From the NCBI GenBank assembly GCA_036524775.1, contig DATDBO010000104.1:1-10023 (forward strand): a DNA stretch of 10,023 bases, in the 5' to 3' direction. This DNA is from VRUE01 sp036524775 (GTDB lineage: Bacteria; Actinomycetota; Thermoleophilia; Solirubrobacterales; 70-9). Position numbers and translations under genes: made by a program. Positions 5,581 to 10,023 of the stretch are shown here, piece by piece (the stretch's first letter is position 1; each line of letters starts with the position of its first letter). The notes under the pieces are model-generated. The model saw only the letters and a program-made list of their open reading frames with translations. It was not told where the DNA came from and did no database searches.

Positions 5581-6501
5581 TCAGGGGATGCGAGAGACGT
5601 TACTGAGCAGCGTCTCCTTGATCTGCTCGATGATCTCCAGCGCCTCGCTCCACTCGCGCTGCCACACGTTGCGGCCGAAGATCACGCCGCTGCCGCCCGC
5701 CTGCATGATCTCGCGGCAGTGGTTGAGGACGACGTCGTCGTCGACTTTGGAGCCGCCGGAGAGGACGACCAGCGCCCGCCCGGCCGACTCGACGCACTGG
5801 CGGATCGCCTCGGCCTCGTCGACTTCCATCTCGTTGTAGGGGGCCTGCGCGTCCTTGTCCTTCGCGGAGTCGATCTTCGGCATGTTGAGCTTGACCACGT
5901 CGGCGCCCATCTCCATCGCCAGCCGCGCCGCGTAGTCGATCGCGTAGAAGGAGTTCGGGCCGCCCTTGCCTTCGACCGCTTCGCCGCGCGGGTAGGACCA
6001 GACGATCAGCGGCATGCCGTAGCGGTCGCAGTCTTCGCGCACGCCGCGCAGCTGGGCCAGGTCCTCGTCCTGGCGTGGCGAGCCGACGTACAGCGTGTAG
6101 CCGACCGCGTCGGCACCGAGCCGCACGGCGTCCTCGACGCTCGCGTTGCAGCTCGAGAACGCCTTGGCGGAGGAGGGGATGTCGGTCTTGCCGTTGACCT
6201 TGAGGATCAGCGGCACCTGCCCCGCGTAGTCGGGGTAGTACTTGCTCGCCATGCCGATCTGGCAGGCGAGCGCCGAGTAGCCGGCCTCGGCGGCGAGGCG
6301 GAACTGGTAGTCGGGGTCCTTGGAGGCCGGGTTGGGGAAGAAGTCGCGCGGGCCGTGCTCGATGCCCTGGTCGATCGGCAGCAGCATCAGGGTGCCGTTG
6401 CCCGGTCCGAACTCGAAAAGCAGGCGGCGCAGGCGGGTCCGTTTGCCGGGCGCCAGCTCGGCCAGAAGCGATTTCTGCTCGGTCAGGCTCTTCAACTCCA
6501 C
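5581..6501 (-). CDS. fbaB: Class I fructose-bisphosphate aldolase, DhnA/FbaB type
   Basis: Cleaves fructose 1,6-bisphosphate to glyceraldehyde 3-phosphate and dihydroxyacetone phosphate through a Schiff base, in the cytosol, without metal. The DhnA-type TIM barrel is recognisable throughout: LLPIDQGIEHGP near the N-terminus, LKVNGKTDIP, GADAVGYTLYVGS, VWSYPRG, GADVVKLNMP with the presumed Schiff-base Lys (K204 from the GTG start), and the phosphate-binding ends VVLSGGSKVDDD and GGSGVIFGRNVWQRE. The length of 306 residues is within the family's range. Two starts are possible: TTG at 6507, or GTG at 6501. The ribosome site GAGGAGG (6516-6510) is 8 bases from the GTG but only 2 from the TTG, so I chose GTG. 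It is divergent from the zinc-ribbon gene at 6608, with a 106-base shared promoter region, and its stop overlaps a possible start of the nuclease gene. Confidence 0.92.
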   Translation of the reverse strand: MELKSLTEQKSLLAELAPGKRTRLRRLLFEFGPGNGTLMLLPIDQGIEHGPRDFFPNPASKDPDYQFRLAAEAGYSALACQIGMASKYYPDYAGQVPLILKVNGKTDIPSSAKAFSSCNASVEDAVRLGADAVGYTLYVGSPRQDEDLAQLRGVREDCDRYGMPLIVWSYPRGEAVEGKGGPNSFYAIDYAARLAMEMGADVVKLNMPKIDSAKDKDAQAPYNEMEVDEAEAIRQCVESAGRALVVLSGGSKVDDDVVLNHCREIMQAGGSGVIFGRNVWQREWSEALEIIEQIKETLLSNVSRIP

Positions 6502-6509
6502 GCTCAATT

Positions 6510-6516
6510 CCTCCTC
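6510..6516 (-). promoter_or_regulatory. Strong ribosome binding site that decides the aldolase start
   Basis: Minus-strand GAGGAGG is 8 bases upstream of GTG 6501 and 2 bases upstream of TTG 6507. The spacing supports the GTG start. Confidence 0.75.
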
Positions 6517-6592
6517 GGAGACGGGTTCTCCCGAAGTATGTCACTGGTCTATGTCCCCGGCGGCGCGTGGTCGAGCGCTTGCCACGGGCGGC

Positions 6593-6598
6593 TATCCT
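6593..6598 (+). promoter_or_regulatory. Candidate -10 box TATCCT before the zinc-ribbon gene
   Basis: TATCCT (TANNNT) ends 9 bases before ATG 6608. The intervening CGATTGACC has no Shine-Dalgarno sequence, consistent with a leaderless or near-leaderless transcript. It lies in the divergent gap shared with the aldolase gene. Confidence 0.48.
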
Positions 6599-6607
6599 CG
6601 ATTGACC

Positions 6608-7378
6608 ATGAGCGAGACTGAGCTCAGCGTCATCTGCAAGAACTGCGGCTCCGAGGTCAGTCCCTATGTGACCGAGTGCCCCTACTGCGGGGCGCGCCTG
6701 CGCAAGCGGGCGCCGAAGCTGGAGCGGCGCGGCGACGGGCTCGAGCCGACGCCGCCGCGCGCCGGGGCCCGTCGCTTCCTGCGCCTCAAGCTGCGCCGGC
6801 GCGACGCCTCCACCGCCTACCGCCCGTACGCGACGGCGGCCGCGATCCTCGGGCCGGCGGCGCTGCTGCTCATCGGCGAGGCGACCGGTGCGACGCTCGC
6901 CGAGATCGGCGCCCTCGTGGTGCCGATCGACGACGAGTGGTGGCGCCTGCTCACCGCCCCGTTCGCCTACGCCGACGTCGGCTACCTCTTCGTCGTCGCC
7001 ATCGCCCTGGCGATCTTCGCCGGTGGCGTCGAGCGCCGGCTCGGCAGCGCCCCCACGGGCCTCCTCCTGCTCGCCTGCGGCGCGCTCGGCATGCTGGCGG
7101 CGAGCGGCGTCGCCGACGCCAGGGGCGACCTCGTCGTCATCGCCGGGGGCAACGGGATGGCGCTCGGCGCCGTCGCCGCCTGGTTCGCCCTCCGCCGTGC
7201 CGAGGCGCGTCGGGCGATCGACCAGGACTACGACCCGATCGGGGTCGCGGTCGCCACGGCGGTGCTGCTGGCGCTGCCGATCTTCGAGTCGACCGCCGAC
7301 GTCTTCGCGGGCCTCGCCGGCGGCGCCGTGGGCGGCCTGGCCGGGCTCGCCGCGTCCGCGCTGCGCCCGTCCGAATAG
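6608..7378 (+). CDS. Zinc-ribbon plus rhomboid-like membrane protein lacking protease catalytic residues
   Basis: A 256-residue protein. Residues 10-27 form a zinc ribbon (C10-x2-C13 and C24-x2-C27: ICKNCG, ECPYCG). A basic linker (30-65) leads to about six membrane helices with the outline of a rhomboid: DDEWWRLLTAPFAYAD (108-123, matching the usual 'GEWWRLLT..F.H' motif), GGVERRLGS (139-147, matching the 'lERrlG' after helix 2), GGNGMALG (180-187) where active rhomboids have GxSGxxxG, and a final helix AGLAGGAVGGLAGL (234-247) where the catalytic His normally sits in an 'AHLGG' context. The nucleophilic Ser is Asn (N182) and no His is present in the helices, so proteolysis is not expected; a pseudo-rhomboid binding role is inferred. 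The ATG at 6608 is chosen because it directly precedes the zinc ribbon and follows a -10-like box; the open frame upstream overlaps the aldolase gene. Confidence 0.82.
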   Translation: MSETELSVICKNCGSEVSPYVTECPYCGARLRKRAPKLERRGDGLEPTPPRAGARRFLRLKLRRRDASTAYRPYATAAAILGPAALLLIGEATGATLAEIGALVVPIDDEWWRLLTAPFAYADVGYLFVVAIALAIFAGGVERRLGSAPTGLLLLACGALGMLAASGVADARGDLVVIAGGNGMALGAVAAWFALRRAEARRAIDQDYDPIGVAVATAVLLALPIFESTADVFAGLAGGAVGGLAGLAASALRPSE

Positions 7379-7381
7379 TCT
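7376..7381 (+). promoter_or_regulatory. Candidate -10 box TAGTCT before the 118-aa gene
   Basis: TAGTCT, identical to the box at 3712, ends 9 bases before the ATG at 7391. The gap GAGCGCCCC has no good ribosome site. As at 3712, the first three bases are the TAG stop of the upstream gene, so the promoter may be internal to an otherwise continuous gene cluster. Confidence 0.45.
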
Positions 7382-7390
7382 GAGCGCCCC

Positions 7391-7747
7391 ATGCCGGACG
7401 ATGTCGACGCAGAGCGGCTCGAGGCCGCGATCGAGCGGCTGGCCGACGCCGATCGCTTCGCCGATGCCGAGGCGATCGTCGCCCGCGCGGCGCCGCAGTT
7501 GCAGCGGGTGCTGGCCGTCGCCCTCGCCGAGGGCGGCTGGTTCGGCGAGTCGCACGAGAGCGAGTCGCTGAAGGCGGCCACCGTCCCCGATCCCGACGAG
7601 CGCGTCGCCGCGGTGCGCACCCTGCTCGCCGAGGAGGCGCGGATGGGAATGATGGTTGGAGTCGCCGTCGGCTGGGCACTGAAGGAGGAGATGAGCAGGG
7701 GCGAAGGCCCTGAGAACGAGGGCCACGGCCCGAAAGGAGAGCGCTGA
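7391..7747 (+). CDS. Small helical protein of unknown function (118 aa)
   Basis: Not recognised. It has 118 residues: an N-terminal acidic helical region (LEAAIERLADADRFADAEAI, with an Ala/Asp/Glu pattern), a segment LQRVLAVALAEGGWFGESHE (about 37-57), then ATVPDPDERVAAVRTLLAEE, a short Gly-rich hydrophobic stretch MGMMVGVAVGWAL (85-97), and a charged, disordered tail. The hydrophobic stretch is too short to be a certain membrane helix. Codon use fits its neighbours. It starts 12 bases after the zinc-ribbon/rhomboid-like gene and ends 2 bases before the UPF0173 gene, whose ribosome site AAGGAGA lies within its last codons, so the two are probably translationally coupled. Confidence 0.78.
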   Translation: MPDDVDAERLEAAIERLADADRFADAEAIVARAAPQLQRVLAVALAEGGWFGESHESESLKAATVPDPDERVAAVRTLLAEEARMGMMVGVAVGWALKEEMSRGEGPENEGHGPKGER

Positions 7748-7749
7748 AG

Positions 7750-8466
7750 ATGGAGATCAAGTTCCACGGACAGGCATGCTTCGAGTTGAGCGAAGGGGAT
7801 ACGACCGTGCTGGTCGACCCGTTCCTCAAGCCCAACAACCCGATCGCCGTCGCCACGGCCGAGGAGGTCGACCCGACCCACATCGCGCTCACCCACGGCC
7901 ACGCCGACCACGTTGCGGACGTCGTCGCGGTGGCGAAGCGGACCGGCGCGCACTGCGTCGCGATCGTCGAGCTCGCCAACTGGCTCGACTCGCAGGGGGC
8001 GGACGCGGTCAGCGATCCCAACCTCGGCGGCACGGTCGAGTTCGAGTGGGGCTGGATCAAGCTGGTCCCGGCCTGGCACACGAACACGATCCCCGGCTCC
8101 GACGAGGCGCCGTTCAGCGCCGAGCACGGGATCTCGATCGGTACGGCGACGGGACTGCTGATCCACATCGGCGGCCAGACCGTCTACCACGCGGGCGACA
8201 CCTGCCTGTTCGGCGACATGAAGCTGATCGCGGAACGCAATCCGGTCGACGTGGCCCTGCTGCCGATCGGCGGCCACTACACGATGGACCGCCACGACGC
8301 CGCCGTCGCGGCCGAGTTCGTCGCCGCGCCGACGGTGATCCCGATGCACTACGACACCTTCCCGGCGATCGAGGCCGACGCCGACGCCTTCAAGGTCGAG
8401 GTCGAGGAGAAGACCTCCTCGCGGGTCGTCCTGCTGAAGCCGGGGGAGACGCACACGACTGGCTGA
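7750..8466 (+). CDS. UPF0173-family metal-dependent hydrolase (metallo-beta-lactamase fold)
   Basis: A 238-residue cytosolic metallohydrolase of the MBL fold, in the UPF0173 group (B. subtilis YtkL-like), whose physiological substrate is not established. The start MEIKFHGQACFEL is typical of the group. Metal ligands are all visible: H49, H51, D53 and H54 in THGHADH, H110 in PAWHTN, D150 in YHAGDT and H200 in PMHYDTFPAI. GGHYTMD (174-180) is a further group signature. The ATG at 7750 is supported by AAGGAGA at 7734-7740. It is tightly packed after the 118-aa gene (2-base gap). A small hairpin overlaps its stop codon, and the next gene has its own promoter-like box, so it may end its transcript. 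The full ligand set argues for an active enzyme. Confidence 0.92.
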   Translation: MEIKFHGQACFELSEGDTTVLVDPFLKPNNPIAVATAEEVDPTHIALTHGHADHVADVVAVAKRTGAHCVAIVELANWLDSQGADAVSDPNLGGTVEFEWGWIKLVPAWHTNTIPGSDEAPFSAEHGISIGTATGLLIHIGGQTVYHAGDTCLFGDMKLIAERNPVDVALLPIGGHYTMDRHDAAVAAEFVAAPTVIPMHYDTFPAIEADADAFKVEVEEKTSSRVVLLKPGETHTTG

Positions 8467-8474
8467 CCAGCCAG
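8459..8474 (+). terminator. Hairpin over the UPF0173 stop codon, followed by TTCTTC
   Basis: CTGGCT (8459-8464), loop GACC, AGCCAG (8469-8474) is a perfect 6-bp stem spanning the TGA at 8464-8466, with TTCTTC immediately after. It resembles a short intrinsic terminator and lies just before the -10-like box of the oxidase gene. Confidence 0.42.
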
Positions 8475-8482
8475 TTCTTCGC

Positions 8483-8488
8483 TAGTCT
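8483..8488 (+). promoter_or_regulatory. Candidate -10 box TAGTCT for the R2lox gene
   Basis: TAGTCT, here not part of a stop codon, lies 37 bases before ATG 8526. A transcript starting at about 8495 would have a leader of about 30 bases holding the ribosome site GAGGAG (8513-8518, 7 bases before ATG). A -35 box is not clear. Confidence 0.45.
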
Positions 8489-8525
8489 CGACCGGACCCC
8501 CACAGCCGAGCCGAGGAGAGTGCAA

Positions 8526-9449
8526 ATGGGCACCAAAGAGGCAACCGGAACCCAGTCGCGGACCGAGCGGGCCGACTTCCAGGCGACCGCCGACCCGGCG
8601 CTGAACGAGGCCGCCGACCGCACCGCCGACGTCAAGCTGCTCGACTACGAGGAGCTCTACGCGCTGTGGGAGCGCCAGCAGTGGCAGACCCAGGAGCTCG
8701 ACTTCGCCCGGGACCGCGAAGACTGGGCGGGCTTCCCCGAGGAAGAGCGCTTCCAGCGGATGTACGGGCTGTCGTCGTTCTTCATCGGCGAGCAGAAGGT
8801 CGCCGATGAGCTGGGGCCGATCATGCGCGCCGCCCCGACCGAGGACCAGCGGATCTTCCTCTGCACGCAGATCGCCGACGAGGCCCGCCACGTGCGCTTC
8901 TTCGAGCGCTTCTACCGCGAGGTCGGCGTGCTCGACGCCGACGGCCTCTCGCAGATGCTCGAGCAGACCTCCGAGCACCTCAACCCCGAGTTCGGCCGGC
9001 TCTTCGACGAGATGCTGAAACGGCGCACCGACCGCCTCTCGGCCGAGCCGGAGGACACCGAGGCCCTGGTCGAGGCGATCACCCTCTACCACATGGTGAT
9101 CGAGGGGATGCTGGCACTCACCGGCCAGCACTTCATCATGGACTTCAACGAACGCGAAGAAACGCTGCCGGCCTTCGTCGAGGGCTTCCAGAACGTCGCC
9201 CGCGACGAGCACCGCCACGTCGCCTTCGGCTCGGTCTTCCTGCGCGAGAAGGCGAGCGAGGACGACCGCTACAAGCAGGCGATCCAGCGCACGCTGGAGG
9301 AGGCGGTGCCGGTCGCCGAGGGGGTTCTCTCGCCGCCCTGGGCGCCGCCCGACGAGGACTACGAACTGTTCGGCATCTCGGTCGCCGACACGCGCGCCTT
9401 CGCCGCCAAATGCCTGATGCGGCGGCTGAAAGTGATCGGCCTGGGCTGA
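8526..9449 (+). CDS. R2-like ligand-binding oxidase (R2lox), Mn/Fe ferritin-like protein
   Basis: A 307-residue ferritin-superfamily protein often annotated as ribonucleotide reductase beta subunit, but with the marks of R2lox, a Mn/Fe-dependent oxidase that binds a fatty-acid-like ligand and whose reaction is unknown. The six metal ligands are visible: E89 (FIGEQKV), E119 and H122 (DEARH), E193 (VIEGM), E228 and H231 (DEHRH). The two residues that form the characteristic ether crosslink in studied R2lox proteins are also present at the right spacing: V92, three after the first Glu, and Y188, five before E193. No NrdE/NrdA partner gene is nearby, which fits R2lox rather than a reductase subunit. 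GAGGAG at 8513-8518 supports the ATG at 8526. Residues 1-35 are a polar N-terminal extension. It converges with the minus-strand gene ending at 9468. Confidence 0.92.
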   Translation: MGTKEATGTQSRTERADFQATADPALNEAADRTADVKLLDYEELYALWERQQWQTQELDFARDREDWAGFPEEERFQRMYGLSSFFIGEQKVADELGPIMRAAPTEDQRIFLCTQIADEARHVRFFERFYREVGVLDADGLSQMLEQTSEHLNPEFGRLFDEMLKRRTDRLSAEPEDTEALVEAITLYHMVIEGMLALTGQHFIMDFNEREETLPAFVEGFQNVARDEHRHVAFGSVFLREKASEDDRYKQAIQRTLEEAVPVAEGVLSPPWAPPDEDYELFGISVADTRAFAAKCLMRRLKVIGLG

Positions 9450-9460
9450 GCGCCCGCGGT

Positions 9461-9476
9461 GCCGGGGCTAGCCGGC
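9461..9476. terminator. Short inverted repeat between convergent genes
   Basis: GCCGG (9461-9465) and CCGGC (9472-9476) flank GGCTAG, and GGCTAGCC (9466-9473) is itself palindromic. It spans the stop codon of the minus-strand gene and lies 11 bases past the R2lox stop. There is no T tract, so it is only a weak bidirectional terminator candidate. Confidence 0.25.
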
Positions 9477-10023
9477 TTCCGCTTCGCCTTCGCCGGCGTC
9501 GCTGCTACTGCTGCCCGATGCGGGCGGTGAGGATTCGGGGGCCGGTTCGGTCGGCGGCGGAGGTTCGGGCGAGGGAGCGGGTTCGGGCGGGGCCGGCGCG
9601 CTTTCGGGCGGCGGCGCGCTGCTTTCGGGCGGCGGCGAGCCGCCGACGGTGACGACGACCATTTCGGTCCCGCTCGGGGCGCCGGCCGTGACGGTCGGCG
9701 ACTTCGCTCCGGTGACGGCCGGGGTGGCCGTTTTCACGGGAGCCGATTCGTCGGCTATCTCGGTCGTGGTCGATTGACCGGCCGGATCATCCGTGGTGGT
9801 CGGGGCGGGCGCCTGGTCCTCGGCGATCGGCGCCGGCGCTTCCGATGCGGGCTCGGTCGCCTGCGGCTGCGGCAGCTGCGCGGCGTGACGCTCGCTTACC
9901 GAGGGCAGGCCCGGCTGGGCTGCGGAGGTGCGGGGAGTCGCCGTGTTCGAAACGGACGAGGTGTCGATCCGGTTGACCTCGACGGCGCCGGCGGTGAGCA
10001 CCGCCGCGGTGACGACGCCGGCC
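9468..10023 (-). CDS. C-terminal part of a Pro/Ser/Ala-rich, probably membrane-anchored extracytoplasmic protein (5' end outside window)
   Basis: The frame is open to the right edge. The first residues seen (AGVVTAAVLTAGAVEVNRID) look like the end of a membrane helix or signal peptide, so the GTG at 10001, inside that hydrophobic stretch, is unlikely to be the true start. About 165 low-complexity residues follow, rich in Pro, Ala, Ser, Thr and Glu, with repeated PPPES units and a Ser-run near the end; no folded domain or catalytic motif is visible. Such a tail suggests an extracytoplasmic, disordered, cell-wall-spanning region. In actinomycetes this layout is common at the C-terminus of anti-sigma factors and membrane-anchored kinases, but nothing here decides. 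The stop TAG is at 9470-9468, convergent with R2lox. Confidence 0.68.
   Translation of the reverse strand, partial: AGVVTAAVLTAGAVEVNRIDTSSVSNTATPRTSAAQPGLPSVSERHAAQLPQPQATEPASEAPAPIAEDQAPAPTTTDDPAGQSTTTEIADESAPVKTATPAVTGAKSPTVTAGAPSGTEMVVVTVGGSPPPESSAPPPESAPAPPEPAPSPEPPPPTEPAPESSPPASGSSSSDAGEGEAEAG
9601..9637 (-). repeat. Short tandem repeat coding for PPPES units
   Basis: CTTTCGGGCGGCGGCG occurs at 9601-9616 and again at 9622-9637 (21-base period, 7 codons), with degenerate versions around it. On the coding (minus) strand it gives PPPESSAPPPESAP. Such in-frame coding repeats often vary in copy number between strains. Confidence 0.6.

Noticed and set aside
6320..6607. N-terminal extension of the zinc-ribbon protein by 96 residues
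   Set aside because: It overlaps the aldolase N-terminus on the other strand; the zinc ribbon begins right after ATG 6608, which is preceded by a -10-like box.
5600..7726. Very long open frame on the minus strand (over 700 codons) spanning the aldolase and the zinc-ribbon gene
   Set aside because: It runs across two well-supported genes on both strands, its translation is an Arg/Gly/Ala-rich low-complexity string typical of GC-rich shadows, and no motif is seen.
7776..8525. In-frame upstream extension of R2lox covering the UPF0173 gene
   Set aside because: The extension is shadow sequence over a gene with full metal-ligand motifs, and ATG 8526 has a ribosome site at the right distance; the frame is just open upstream.
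7228..9218. Long minus-strand open frames opposite the hydrolase and the oxidase
   Set aside because: The plus-strand genes have complete family signatures; the antisense translations are low-complexity and have no recognisable motif.
8526..9449. Class I ribonucleotide reductase small subunit
   Set aside because: The Val/Tyr crosslink pair of R2lox is present at the right spacing and no large subunit gene is nearby.

Overview
The window is very GC-rich, densely coded DNA with strong G/C preference at third codon positions. Gene content (enolase followed by an FtsB/DivIC-type division protein, a DhnA-type class I aldolase, an R2-like ligand-binding oxidase, apparently leaderless genes with TANNNT -10 boxes) suggests a high-GC actinomycete. 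Thermoleophilia/Solirubrobacterales is my best guess, but it is inference from gene content. No rRNA, tRNA, CRISPR array or recognisable transposase gene is visible, and no gene-free stretch exceeds about 175 bases.

Layout. Plus strand, 1-4047: the last 255 codons of enolase, an FtsB/DivIC-like protein, a large polytopic GT-C-like membrane protein (792 aa) and a 107-aa protein of unknown role. Minus strand, 6507 down to 4092: class I fructose-bisphosphate aldolase, a staphylococcal-nuclease-type nuclease whose stretch upstream of the usual start encodes a membrane anchor, a 79-aa single-pass membrane protein, and a 205-aa protein with an HTH-like N-terminus and a charged middle. Plus strand, 6608-9449: a zinc-ribbon/rhomboid-like protein lacking the protease residues, a 118-aa unknown, a UPF0173 metallo-beta-lactamase-fold hydrolase and an R2lox-type oxidase. 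Minus strand at the right edge: the C-terminal part of a Pro/Ser/Ala-rich, probably membrane-anchored protein. Two glycolytic enzymes (enolase and aldolase) lie in the same neighbourhood but in different transcription units.

The most unusual signal is a pair of about 140-bp palindromic elements inside the 792-aa membrane-protein gene (about 1590-1733 and 2857-2997). They are copies of one sequence in opposite orientations. Both are open in the gene's reading frame, both fall in loops between membrane helices, and their hairpin arms differ by matched, compensatory changes. They look like an in-frame protein-invading palindromic repeat, comparable in concept to the Rickettsia palindromic elements. 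A second recurrent signal is a TAGTCT-like hexamer 6-9 bases before ATG codons that have no Shine-Dalgarno sequence, consistent with leaderless transcription. In two cases the hexamer is built from the TAG stop codon of the preceding gene.
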